Shown here one piece after another: positions 51,001 to 60,691 of a stretch of DNA of 64,000 bases. A program made the translations under genes and the position numbers. The notes beneath the pieces are model-generated. The model ran no database searches, was not told where the DNA came from, and saw only the letters and a program-made list of their open reading frames with translations. Numbering within the stretch: position 1 is the stretch's first letter; each line of letters starts with the position of its first letter. Origin of the DNA: Candidatus Poribacteria bacterium (GTDB taxonomy: Bacteria; Poribacteria; WGA-4E; WGA-3G); assembly GCA_028820635.1 (NCBI GenBank), contig JAPPIG010000023.1, positions 50,135 to 114,134 on the forward strand, read 5' to 3'.

Positions 51001-54000
51001 TTATTTTCGTATCAACATCTTCCGCGTAGCAGAAAAATCGCCAGAGGTAAGCGTATAGAAATACACGCCACTTGCAACAGGTTCACCAAATTCGTTTTTA
51101 CCATCCCAGTGCGCCGCACGACTACGACTCTGATATCGTCCCGCAGCCTGATGTCCAAGCATCAACGACCGTACCAATGTGCCGTTTACAGCATAGATAT
51201 GCAGTGTGACATCCGCATCTTTTGATAAATGGTACGGTATCCACGTCTCAGGGTTGAACGGGTTTGGGAAGTTCGGTAGAAGTGCTGTCTTTTTGGGTGT
51301 CAGTGCCTTATGGAGTTGTTCCAGCACTGTAATACCGCGCAGGTATGCAGGATCAGTAAGCGATAATTGCCGTGCTTGTGTTAGCCAATCCTTCACATCC
51401 GTGGCGGTGAGCAGCTCCAATATCTGGGAGTTCAACGGTGGCGCAGCAGCATCTGCACCAAGTTCGTTTGCCACGAGCACAAGATCAGCAATATCAACAA
51501 TACCATCGCTGTTGATATCAGCACGATTTTCGCCGCGCAGACCAAAACGCCAACTCACAAGCACCAAATCTCGGATGTTCACGACACCATCACGGTTAAT
51601 ATCTCCAACGATGTCGTGTGCTGGTTCCGTCACCTCAGCGCCTTCAATCTCGACTTCCCAACGCACCCCTTCACGGTCAACAATGTAGACGTCGGACAAG
51701 GTCATCTTGGAATCCACAACATCATACACCTCAAAGGTAAGGGTGGCGAGTGTACCGTTACCGTTGCTAACATCATCAAGAGCGGTTGCAGCGATTGGCA
51801 CACGGTGATACGGATAAAACTCGTCATCTGGAACAGTTGGCGCTACAAAGAACGCGTCCGCTGGCAGATAGTTGCCTTTGGCACTCTCACGATAATCAAG
51901 TGAATTATCATCAAACGTGACAATGGCTTGAAACCCAGCAACATTCTCACCACCTGCGATTTTTAGGCTGACAGTCAACAGTTCAAAAAGTGGCGGAGAC
52001 ACGATTGGGTTTGGCGAGATGCTTATTGTCGCGCCCGATTGCTTTATGGCAGTAACTGGTATTTGTGCGGTTAATGCTTTTCCGTAACCAGAAATTGCCC
52101 CTGCACCGACGGTAAAGGTGAGTGTGCTATCGGTGTCAAAATCTGTTCCGTCATAACTCAATTCAACAGCGACCTCATTGTGACTCACACGGTCTACATC
52201 AAAGAAATCATCAAAACTGACACCTTCAATACCGGTAATTGATACTTCATCGTTGATGTCAAAGAATGACGACGCATAAGAACGACCGTTCAGTTTCAAT
52301 ATAACCTCAGTTCCGTTAAGCGTTGCCTCTGTCAAGTCAAACTTGGATGATATATCCAATGACTCCTCCACCGCCGTAACAGGTATTTGTGCGGTAAATG
52401 CTTCGTTGTAGCCTGCAATGGCACCCGCTCCAACCTCAATGGTAAGTGTAGCATTTGTGTCTATGTTGCCATCAAAGGCAAGCGGAATTATCACTTCATC
52501 CAGCTCTTCATCCTCAACATAATATTCGCCGATAGTAAGACCTTCTACGCCGGTTAATGTTACAGCATCTTCAATTTCCCATCGCCACCACGTGAATTGC
52601 CGTCCGATGAGTTTGAGTGTGATTACACCACCATTTAGCATTGCTTCTGTCAACGGAGATTCTGTTGAGATTTCCAACCTTTCCTCAACCGCAGTGACGG
52701 GAAATTCAAAGGTGAATACTTCATTGTAACTGGATATCGCATCCGCGCCAACCTCCAAATTAAGTATACCATTTGTGTCTATGTTACCAGCGAATAATAA
52801 GGTAACCTTTACTTCTGTGTTACTTACACGTTCTACACTGTCCCTGCTAACAAAAACACCTTCAATACCAGTAAAGGACAATGCATCTCTGATGTCCCAT
52901 TCGTCTGTAAAATGCCTCCCGCTGAGTGTGAGTGTTACAACGCTGCCAGTAAGGGACGCTTCTGTTAAAGGGGTCTCTGTTGTTGCGATAAGCGACTCCT
53001 CAACAGCAGTCACAGGGAATTCAAAGGAAAATCCTTGATTGTAGCCTAAGATTGCATCCGCACCGACGGTGATTGTAAGCACGCCATCCGTGTCAAAGTC
53101 TACGGAAGAAATAAGTGTAACCTTTACTTCTGTGTTACTTACCCGATCAACGCCCCACCGACTGACAAAAACACCTTCAATACCAGTAACCGTCAAAGCA
53201 TCTGTGATGTCCGATTCTCTGGCGAAGTTACGCCCGCTGAGCTTAAGCGCCACCACGCTTCCACTCAGTGTTACCTCTGTCAGAGGGGTCTCTGTTGTTG
53301 CGACAAGCGACTCCTCAACAGCAGTCACAGGCAGTTGGAGAGTGAACCCTTGATTGTAGCCAACTATAGCATTCGCATTAACCGTGATGGTAAGTGTAGC
53401 ATCCGTGTCAATATTCCCGGAGAAGGTCAGTTCAACCGTCATTTTTGTAGTGCTCACACGTTTTATTCCATATCTGGCGATATTCACACCCTCAATACCA
53501 GATATTGCGATTATCGGATCTCTACTATATTCTACGAAAGAACGCCCACTGAGGGTGAGTGTTACAACGCTGCCGCTCAGTGTCGCCTCTGTCAAGGGGG
53601 CTACCGTTGATGCAACCAATGACTCCTCTACTGCTGTGACGGGGAGTTGGACAGTGAACCCTTGATTGTAACCTATGATTACATCTGCGTCAACGGTGAT
53701 AGTGAGCGTTGCATCTGTGTCTATGTTGCCGGAGAATATCAGTGGAACTGTCACTTTTGTGTTATTGACACGATCCACATCATACTGATCAACAGCGACA
53801 CCTTCAATACCAGATATTGTCAAAGCCCTTTCAATGTCATATTCAGACCCTACGAAAGAACGCCCACTGAGGGTGAGTGTCACCACACTACCGCTCAATG
53901 TTGCCTCTGTCAAGGGAGACTCTGTTGTTGCGACCAATGACTCCTCTACAGTCGTGACAGGCAGCTGGAGAGTGAACCCTTTATTGTAGCCGGCTATAGC

Positions 54001-54996
54001 ATTCGCATTAACCGTGATGGTCAATGTAGCATCGGCGTCAATATCCCCGGAGAATGTTAGTGTAACCGCCAATTTAGTTGCACTCACACGTTTTATTCCA
54101 AACCTGGCAATATTCGCACCTTCAATCCCAGATATGGCTATGATAGGATCTCTACTATATTCTACGAAAGAACGCCCACTGAGGGTGAGTGTCACCACAC
54201 TACCGCTCAATGTTGCCTCTGTCAAGGGAGACTCTGTTGTTGCGACCAATGACTCCTCTACCGCTGTGACAGATAGTTGGACAGTGAACCCTTGATTGTA
54301 ACCAACTATAGCATCCGCACCCACGGTGAGTGTGAGTGTGGCATCAGCATCAATGTTCCCAGAGAAGGTCAATGGCACAGTCACCTTCGTGCCGCTTATA
54401 CGTTCTACATCAAACTTGTCAAACGATGCGCCTTCAATGCCAGAGACCGTCAGGGCATTATAGACATTCCATTCATCGTTGAAATTACGCCCGCTGAGTG
54501 TAAGTGTCACAATACTTCCGCTCAGCGTTGCCTCTGTCAAGGGAGACTCTGTTGTTGCGACAAGTGTCTCTGCTAAAGCAGTTACAGGGACTTGTGCAGT
54601 AAGTGCAGCACCATCATAGTCTGCTATTCCCCCTGCTCCCACTGTAAAAACGAGGTTTGTATCTGTATCTATATTTCCAGAAAATGTCAGTTCCACGGTT
54701 ACCTTTGAATCACTAACCCGATCCACATCCCATGAATCAAAAGTGACACCCCCAATACCGGAGACCGTTAACGCACGCGAAATAGTAAATTCAGATCGTG
54801 TATAAACACTCCCACTGAGCGTAAGCGTCACAACATTCCCATGCAAGTTTGCCTCTGTCAACGGTTCTTCAACGGATGCAGTTATTGTCGGGTTTCCTTC
54901 CTGTGCGTAACTGATATTTAGCGTTCCAAAGGTAACCATCAAAATGGTCCCAAAAATAAATACAAAACCTTTTTGTCTAAAAAATTGCGTTTTCAT
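51001..54996 (-). CDS. large surface protein: nine beta repeats, cohesin, dockerin, T9SS-type sorting domain
   Basis: 1331 residues from the ATG at 54996, which has AAGGAA upstream and begins the signal peptide (ending near NISYAQ); the frame is open 48 codons further but without support. Residues about 30-1040 are nine tandem repeats of about 110 residues, each running SPLTEATLSGSVVTLTLSGR ... ISGIEG ... LTFSGNIDTDATLTITV ... QLPVTAVEE. Then cohesin-like (ISISPNPIVSPPLFELLTVS, NVAGFQAIVTFDDNSLDY), a dockerin pair (DINRDGVVNIRDLVLVSWRF, DINSDGIVDIADLVLVANEL), a helical linker and the NFPNPFNPETWIPYHLSK sorting domain ending KMLIRK. Likely a fibre-like exposed protein. Same C-terminal architecture as the 48243 gene. 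Confidence 0.85.
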   Translation of the reverse strand: MKTQFFRQKGFVFIFGTILMVTFGTLNISYAQEGNPTITASVEEPLTEANLHGNVVTLTLSGSVYTRSEFTISRALTVSGIGGVTFDSWDVDRVSDSKVTVELTFSGNIDTDTNLVFTVGAGGIADYDGAALTAQVPVTALAETLVATTESPLTEATLSGSIVTLTLSGRNFNDEWNVYNALTVSGIEGASFDKFDVERISGTKVTVPLTFSGNIDADATLTLTVGADAIVGYNQGFTVQLSVTAVEESLVATTESPLTEATLSGSVVTLTLSGRSFVEYSRDPIIAISGIEGANIARFGIKRVSATKLAVTLTFSGDIDADATLTITVNANAIAGYNKGFTLQLPVTTVEESLVATTESPLTEATLSGSVVTLTLSGRSFVGSEYDIERALTISGIEGVAVDQYDVDRVNNTKVTVPLIFSGNIDTDATLTITVDADVIIGYNQGFTVQLPVTAVEESLVASTVAPLTEATLSGSVVTLTLSGRSFVEYSRDPIIAISGIEGVNIARYGIKRVSTTKMTVELTFSGNIDTDATLTITVNANAIVGYNQGFTLQLPVTAVEESLVATTETPLTEVTLSGSVVALKLSGRNFARESDITDALTVTGIEGVFVSRWGVDRVSNTEVKVTLISSVDFDTDGVLTITVGADAILGYNQGFSFEFPVTAVEESLIATTETPLTEASLTGSVVTLTLSGRHFTDEWDIRDALSFTGIEGVFVSRDSVERVSNTEVKVTLLFAGNIDTNGILNLEVGADAISSYNEVFTFEFPVTAVEERLEISTESPLTEAMLNGGVITLKLIGRQFTWWRWEIEDAVTLTGVEGLTIGEYYVEDEELDEVIIPLAFDGNIDTNATLTIEVGAGAIAGYNEAFTAQIPVTAVEESLDISSKFDLTEATLNGTEVILKLNGRSYASSFFDINDEVSITGIEGVSFDDFFDVDRVSHNEVAVELSYDGTDFDTDSTLTFTVGAGAISGYGKALTAQIPVTAIKQSGATISISPNPIVSPPLFELLTVSLKIAGGENVAGFQAIVTFDDNSLDYRESAKGNYLPADAFFVAPTVPDDEFYPYHRVPIAATALDDVSNGNGTLATLTFEVYDVVDSKMTLSDVYIVDREGVRWEVEIEGAEVTEPAHDIVGDINRDGVVNIRDLVLVSWRFGLRGENRADINSDGIVDIADLVLVANELGADAAAPPLNSQILELLTATDVKDWLTQARQLSLTDPAYLRGITVLEQLHKALTPKKTALLPNFPNPFNPETWIPYHLSKDADVTLHIYAVNGTLVRSLMLGHQAAGRYQSRSRAAHWDGKNEFGEPVASGVYFYTLTSGDFSATRKMLIRK

Positions 54997-55240
54997 AATA
55001 AATTCCTTCTTGTTACATAAGTTGCCATCTAAGCGAAAATTCCTATTAACCACTGAAACAGTTATATTAAGCCAAGACATTTTAATCATATTTTGTTTGC
55101 CTTGATGTCTTATACGGTATTCTACCACGTCTTGACTCATTAAATCAATAAAGTTTTTTAGGAACTCATGTAAAATGAAAGGACAATTAGCTCAATAAGG
55201 CGGGATCAAACAATATCTTTTATAGGAGGGAAGTTGGGAC

Positions 55241-55266
55241 TGTATAGGTTTCGATTGAAACCTACA
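55241..55266. repeat. short palindrome TGTATAGGTTTC-GATT-GAAACCTACA
   Basis: A hairpin with a 6-bp perfect core stem (GGTTTC/GAAACC) and flanking TGTA/TACA, downstream of the 55342 gene. A GGAGGG half-frame lies just before it at 55224. Confidence 0.5.
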
Positions 55267-55289
55267 ATCAGATTATTGGGCAAAAGTAA

Positions 55290-55323
55290 GGAAGAATGGA
55301 AGGTTAATAACTTCCATTCTTCC
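55290..55323 (-). terminator. Rho-independent terminator after the 55342 WD40 gene
   Basis: On the minus strand GGAAGAATGGAAG (55323-55311), loop of 8, CTTCCATTCTTCC (55302-55290), then TTACTTTTG. A perfect 13-bp stem 19 bases after the stop codon. Confidence 0.75.
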
Positions 55324-55341
55324 GGGTTGTTGTGGTAAATA

Positions 55342-57921
55342 TTATTTCAGTATTAACATTTTCCGCGTGGCAGAAAAATTACCTGCAGTGAGTGTGTAAA
55401 AATACAGACCACTTGCCACAGATTCACCAAGAGCATTTTTACCATCCCAATACGCCGCATGGCTGCGACTTTGATAGGTACCCGCGGGAAGATGTCCTAA
55501 CGTAAGTGTCCGAACTAATCCACCATCTGCAGCATGGATAGAGATGCTAACATCGGCAGAGGCTGCCAATTGATACGGTATCCACGTTTCGGGATTGAAC
55601 GGATTCGGATAGTTAGCAAGGAGTGCTGTTTCTTTTGGCATCAAATTTTGCAAAATTTGTTCCAACACTTGAATTCCTCGTTGATACGAAAACATATCCA
55701 ACTCTGAAGTCAGTGTAATTTGTGATGAATCTTGCTTCGCAAGTCTCAGCCACTCCTGCACCTGCGCTGCAGTCAGTTGTTCTCTTGAAAGTGACTGCAT
55801 AGAAGGTGCTGATTCGATATTTTCCAATGCGTTTGCAACTAAATAAAGGTCCAGTAAATTGACTTCACCATCATTGTTGATATCTGCGGGCGTGTCACCA
55901 GATTCACCGAAACTTGATGCAATCAACACGACATCAAGTATATTCAAAGTACCGTCGTTGTTCACATCTGCGAACACCGTGAGAACTTGTTCTATACTCA
56001 TCGGGAGTGGGTATGCCCACAGAATAACAGTTCCGTCAAAACTACCGCTCGCAATTGTAGCACCATCTGGACTGACTGCTACACTTGTGATAGAATATGT
56101 ATGCCCTTCAAGGGTATAAAGTTGTTCTCCCGTGGTAGTGTCCCACAAGCGGATGGTTCTGTCGTAACTTCCACTGATAAGAACTCTACCATCCGGACTA
56201 AAAACAATACTTGTCGCATTCGCGGGTAGATCTGTAGGTAAGTCGCCTGTTGACTCTTCTGGCGCGCCGACTGGTATTTCGCGATCAAGCGGTCTACGGA
56301 ATGTCTGTAGTATCTCCGCTGTAGCGACATCCCATAGAGATACTTTGTCACCACCACCGCTTGCGAGTTTCGTTCCGTCCGGACTAAATGCAACTGCCCA
56401 GACATCGTCCTCATGTTCACTGATTGTGTGGATGGCGTCTCGTGTTTCGAGATCCCATATTATAATTTTATCGTCACGGCTACCACTGGCAAGCATGGTG
56501 CCATCTGGACTGAATGCAAGTGTCTCAACACCTGCTTCATGCTCCCACAATCCTCCGATGTATCGTCCTGTGGATACATTCCATAAACGTATACTGTCGT
56601 CTTCGCTACCACTTGCTAAGATACTTCCATCCGGACTGAATGCAAGGCTAATCAGATAGGACCAATGCCCTCTGAGCGTCTTTATATGGTCGCCCGTAAT
56701 AGCATCCCATAACCGGACGGTGTTATCTTGGCTACCACTGGCAAGCGTTCTCCCATCCGGACTAAACACAACAATGTCGACATCATCTTGGTGTCCAATG
56801 AGTGTATGGCGAAGTTGCCCTGTATCAGCATCCCATAGGCGAATGGTTTTGTCCCAACTCCGAGTGGCAAGGATTCTGCCATCAGCACTATAGGTGACAC
56901 TCGCAACAGCATCAGTATGTCCCGTAATTGTTTTGAGGTGTTTTCCCGTGACAGGATCCCATGAACGTATTGAAGCGTCCCACGCCCCACTGGTAAGCAC
57001 CGAGCCATCTGGCGTGAAAGCAAGTCCAAAGACATCAGCTGTATGTTCAGTGATTGTGTGTAAAGGTTCACCTGTGGCTGCATCCCACACCCGGACGGTG
57101 TCATCTTCACCCGCACTCGCGAGAATACTCCCGTCCGGACTATATGTCATGTGATAGATATGAGACGTATGCCCGATAAGGGTATCCTTTATCGTCCATG
57201 TAGCAGTATCCCATAGATGGATAATGGCGTTCAAATCTCCACTGGCAAGCGTTTTACCATCTGGACTAACCACAACACTTGTAACATTATCTCGATGTTC
57301 TTCCAGCGTTTGCACCTCTTCTCCTGATGCAATATCCCATATTCTGATAGTATCGTCTCGACTACCACTGATGATGGTGCCGCCATCTCCACTGAAGGCA
57401 ACACTGTCAACACCATCCGTATGTCCTCTAAGTGTATGCGCAAGTTCGCCTGTTTCAGGATTCCACAAACGGACGGTCCTATCCCTACTACCGCTTGCGA
57501 GTATGGACCCGTCATCGTTAAATACGAGGCTACGTACACTTCGCCAATGTTGGTCAAGAGTGTGCAGTATTTCACCTGTATCCGTATCATACAGACGGAT
57601 GTCTCCGTTTGTACTTCCAGCGGCGAGTGTTTTTCCGTCAGGGGAATAGGTCAGTGCCGAAACGCCCCATCCAAACCCATTCAATAACGTAATTTCTTTA
57701 TCTGTTGCTGTGTCATAAATCCAAACACCAAGAGTGCCGCAAGCAGCAAGCCGTGTGCCATCTGGTGAATATTGAATTTCATATAGCCAACCTTTACCAA
57801 GACGCGTCGTAGCACCTTCAGGTAGATTCCATTGCGGCGAGTCTTGAGCGAAAATGTTTGGTTGATAAAACATTAAAGCACAAAACAGTGTTAAGAATAT
57901 GTGAATTTGTTTTTTCTTCAT
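55342..57921 (-). CDS. surface WD40 double propeller with dockerin and T9SS-type sorting domain
   Basis: 859 residues. The signal peptide ends near NIFAQ, followed by leader WNLPEGATTRLGKGWL, related to that of the five-gene WD40 array. Fourteen WD40 repeats can be counted (for example VAFSPDGTKLASGGGDKV), fitting two seven-bladed propellers. Then a dockerin pair (DVNNDGTLNILDVVLIASSF, DINNDGEVNLLDLYLVANAL), a helical linker (TAAQVQEWLRLAKQDSSQ) and the sorting domain NYPNPFNPETWIPYQLAASA ... TRKMLILK. It has no cohesin of its own, so it is a candidate dockerin partner for the cohesins at 48243 and 51001. Closed by a strong terminator. Confidence 0.87.
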   Translation of the reverse strand: MKKKQIHIFLTLFCALMFYQPNIFAQDSPQWNLPEGATTRLGKGWLYEIQYSPDGTRLAACGTLGVWIYDTATDKEITLLNGFGWGVSALTYSPDGKTLAAGSTNGDIRLYDTDTGEILHTLDQHWRSVRSLVFNDDGSILASGSRDRTVRLWNPETGELAHTLRGHTDGVDSVAFSGDGGTIISGSRDDTIRIWDIASGEEVQTLEEHRDNVTSVVVSPDGKTLASGDLNAIIHLWDTATWTIKDTLIGHTSHIYHMTYSPDGSILASAGEDDTVRVWDAATGEPLHTITEHTADVFGLAFTPDGSVLTSGAWDASIRSWDPVTGKHLKTITGHTDAVASVTYSADGRILATRSWDKTIRLWDADTGQLRHTLIGHQDDVDIVVFSPDGRTLASGSQDNTVRLWDAITGDHIKTLRGHWSYLISLAFSPDGSILASGSEDDSIRLWNVSTGRYIGGLWEHEAGVETLAFSPDGTMLASGSRDDKIIIWDLETRDAIHTISEHEDDVWAVAFSPDGTKLASGGGDKVSLWDVATAEILQTFRRPLDREIPVGAPEESTGDLPTDLPANATSIVFSPDGRVLISGSYDRTIRLWDTTTGEQLYTLEGHTYSITSVAVSPDGATIASGSFDGTVILWAYPLPMSIEQVLTVFADVNNDGTLNILDVVLIASSFGESGDTPADINNDGEVNLLDLYLVANALENIESAPSMQSLSREQLTAAQVQEWLRLAKQDSSQITLTSELDMFSYQRGIQVLEQILQNLMPKETALLANYPNPFNPETWIPYQLAASADVSISIHAADGGLVRTLTLGHLPAGTYQSRSHAAYWDGKNALGESVASGLYFYTLTAGNFSATRKMLILK

Positions 57922-58139
57922 AATTTAATCTCCCCTTTCTTAGTTGAGAAAATTGTCATACTGGACAAAATAAAAGAATTAAAATTAGAACCGAAATCTT
58001 TGCCTAATATGGTTATTATATCTTATATTAGGCGTATAAGTCAAACTGAAAGAAATCCGTGTGTGTAAATATATTATCACATAGGTCCAATTCCGAAAAT
58101 CCTTTGCGTTTTCAACTATTGGGTTCCTGCATTTCTTTT

Positions 58140-60323
58140 TTATTCTTGTATAGCATTTGCGATTTGAACGAGATCTAAAATATTGATTACACCATCATTG
58201 TTAACATCGGCATCAGGATTATATTCGTCGCCAAAACTTTGTGCTACAAGCACTAAATCTTGAATATTAACGACCCCGTCAGCATTTACGTCTTCTGGGA
58301 GGCGTTCGGGTTCAAGTGTGCCGGCATCTACGTTCCACAAAAGCACCGTGCCATCCCATCCGCTGCTTGCAAGTATATGTCCCTCAGGACTAAATGCTAA
58401 CCCTGTGACATGCCCGCCTTTGTGTGCTTCTCTGTATGTGTGCAGCTGTGTGCCAGTATTCATATCCCACAAATGAATCGAACCATCACTATCGCCAGAA
58501 ACAATTGTTTTTCCATCCGGACTAAATGCGAGGCTCTTTGGACCCCAAATACGCGTCGTCCTGAGTAGTTTTCCAGTATCCACATCCCATAAATAGAATC
58601 CATCATCCACAGGAGGAGGCCAGCCGTCTATAGCTCTATCCCATTCACCCCAATCATTCTCAAATGTGCCTGCGATTATCTTTCCATCAGGGCTAAAGGC
58701 AATACTATCACCACCAAAAAAGAAATCCCCATTTTTGAGACTGTGTAGTAGTGTACCAGTGTTCGTGTCCCATAGATAAACAGCATCGCTGCTGCTTGCG
58801 AGGGTTTGTCCGACAGGGCTGAATACAACGCTTTTAACAAGTCTATTACCTTCCGCGAGTGTGTGCAGATATTCACCAGTCTCTGCATTCCATAAAGACA
58901 TGGTTTTATCATGGCTTGCACTTGCAAGTCTCTTTCCATCCTGGCTCACAGCAATCCTGCTGATAACCTGCGTATGCATATCTCCTGTTTCTATTATACG
59001 TAACACACTCGTGCCACTACTCCTCAAAAGTGCATTGTAATCCCAGAATACAACCTCTCCGTCTATACCTGCACTCACAAGTATAGGTTCAGTTAAGTTG
59101 AAAAAGGTAACGCTTCTGACGTTCCTTTTATGCCCCGTCAATATGGACTTAAATTCACCTGTGGCTGCATCCCAAAAACGAATGTATGAATCGGCATGTC
59201 CGCTTGCGATTATTTTCCCATCAGGACTAAATGCGACACTATGAACAATATCTGTATGCCCGTAGATATATTGTTGCTTCAAGAGGCTAAATGTGTTTAC
59301 GTCCCACAGTTCAATGTTTCCCCCACCACCATTTGCAAGTGCAAGTGTTTGCCCATCAGGTGTGAACGCCCAGGCTGTCGATCCATGTAACTTTAACGTG
59401 GGTGCTTTTACTCCTAACACACGCCCTCCTAAACCAGCAGAGATAGGTGTTACATACGTGCCAGTATTTACATCCCAAATGTGAAGAGGACTACCTTGTG
59501 CAATTTGAAGTAGAAATTGACCATTTGGACTAAATGTTATCTGACTGTATTCTAAAGGGGTTTCCATTGTGTGTTTGATTGCACCTGTGTTTGTGTTCCA
59601 TAGATAGATTCGTTTCGCTGTCGTGCCCGCGAGTGTTTGCCCATCTGGACTGAGGGCTATCATGTTTATACGTTCATTCGGCACAGTAAGTGTCCTAACT
59701 GGATTATAAGTCGCTATATCCCAAAAAATAATTTTATCTATACTTTGGCTTATCAGTATTTGTCCATTTGGGCTAAATGCAAGGGCCCGCGCTGATGGTT
59801 CTCCTGATGCGTTATGGTGGATAGATCGTATCAGTGTGCCAGCCTTTGGATCCCATAAGTTTATGGTGTTGTCCAGACTGCCGCAACTCGCGAGCATTTG
59901 TCCGACAGGACTGAACACAATACTATTGATAGCATTCCAAGTTTTGACGTGTGCCAATGTGTGCAGGCGCGTTCTTGTGTTTACATCCCATAGGTAGATG
60001 TTGTTATCACCGTTGCCATGACTTGCGAGTATTTGCCCATCTGGGCTAAACTCAACACCCATAACCCATGCTTTTTGTCCTGTGAGCAGATCAAGTTCTT
60101 TAGTAGTCTGTGCGTCATAAATCCAAACACCGATAGAACTTGCGACTGCAAGTTGTGTTCCGTCTGGTGAATAGGCTATGCCATTCATGTTTCCTTTACC
60201 GAGACGGGCTTTCGCGCCTTCAGGCAGTGCCCACTGGGTATAATCTTGGGCAAAACTGGTCGATAAATATAAATTAAAAACAAAAAGTAGTGTAAAAAAT
60301 ATAGTAAATTGTGTTTTTTTCAT
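58140..60323 (-). CDS. secreted WD40 double propeller with C-terminal dockerin
   Basis: 727 residues. The signal peptide ends near TSFAQ, then leader WALPEGAKARLGKGNM. Fourteen WD40 repeats (HSVAFSPDGKIIASGHADSY, TGLAFSPEGHILASSGWDGT) are followed directly by a dockerin pair at the very end (DVNADGVVNIQDLVLVAQSF, DVNNDGVINILDLVQIANAI). It lacks the sorting domain, so surface retention would depend on dockerin binding. Its ATG and upstream region are duplicated at 60652-60691, which implies that before an insertion the gene followed the PorV-like gene by about 20 bp. Confidence 0.86.
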   Translation of the reverse strand: MKKTQFTIFFTLLFVFNLYLSTSFAQDYTQWALPEGAKARLGKGNMNGIAYSPDGTQLAVASSIGVWIYDAQTTKELDLLTGQKAWVMGVEFSPDGQILASHGNGDNNIYLWDVNTRTRLHTLAHVKTWNAINSIVFSPVGQMLASCGSLDNTINLWDPKAGTLIRSIHHNASGEPSARALAFSPNGQILISQSIDKIIFWDIATYNPVRTLTVPNERINMIALSPDGQTLAGTTAKRIYLWNTNTGAIKHTMETPLEYSQITFSPNGQFLLQIAQGSPLHIWDVNTGTYVTPISAGLGGRVLGVKAPTLKLHGSTAWAFTPDGQTLALANGGGGNIELWDVNTFSLLKQQYIYGHTDIVHSVAFSPDGKIIASGHADSYIRFWDAATGEFKSILTGHKRNVRSVTFFNLTEPILVSAGIDGEVVFWDYNALLRSSGTSVLRIIETGDMHTQVISRIAVSQDGKRLASASHDKTMSLWNAETGEYLHTLAEGNRLVKSVVFSPVGQTLASSSDAVYLWDTNTGTLLHSLKNGDFFFGGDSIAFSPDGKIIAGTFENDWGEWDRAIDGWPPPVDDGFYLWDVDTGKLLRTTRIWGPKSLAFSPDGKTIVSGDSDGSIHLWDMNTGTQLHTYREAHKGGHVTGLAFSPEGHILASSGWDGTVLLWNVDAGTLEPERLPEDVNADGVVNIQDLVLVAQSFGDEYNPDADVNNDGVINILDLVQIANAIQE

Positions 60324-60691
60324 TGTGTTCTTGGAAAATGACTAAAATTGTCCAGAAACAGTTCGTAGGTCGGGTAGAGCGAAGCGACACCCGACAATAT
60401 CAGGGTTTCAGAGATAATATATCAGATTTAGAAATCGCTAAAAAGGTAACTTCCTCCATCTGATAACTCCACATTCAGAACTAACATGTCGGGTGTCGCT
60501 GCGCTCTACCCGCTGAATCATGCAGAATGCCATACGCGCATTCTGCTAAAGGCATTCATAGCGTTGATTTGGACCTACAATCCATTAGCGTTTAGACTAT
60601 ATTTCGGTCTTAGTATTGTCAGATACTTACGATTAAATCATTATAATGTCTATTGTGTTCTTGGAAAATGACTAAAATTGCCCAGAAACAG
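60322..60691. repeat. 40-bp direct repeat flanking a palindrome-rich insert
   Basis: The 40-bp sequence starting ATTGTGTTCTTGGAAAATGA occurs at 60322-60361 and 60652-60691 with a single difference (T/C). Between them are 290 bp without genes, holding the composite palindromic element that starts GTAGGTCGGGTAGAGC (60365) and ends GGACCTACAAT (60573-60583). The right copy includes the end of the PorV-like gene; the left copy includes the ATG of the WD40 gene. Confidence 0.8.

Noticed and set aside
51206..54576. Repeated plus-strand frames of about 90 codons, or a CRISPR-like array
   Set aside because: They are the antisense of the nine protein repeats in the 51001 gene; repeat length is about 330 bp and there are no unique spacers.
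54997..55140. N-terminal extension of the nine-repeat protein
   Set aside because: The extra 48 residues are not signal-like and would bury the clear signal peptide that starts at 54996.
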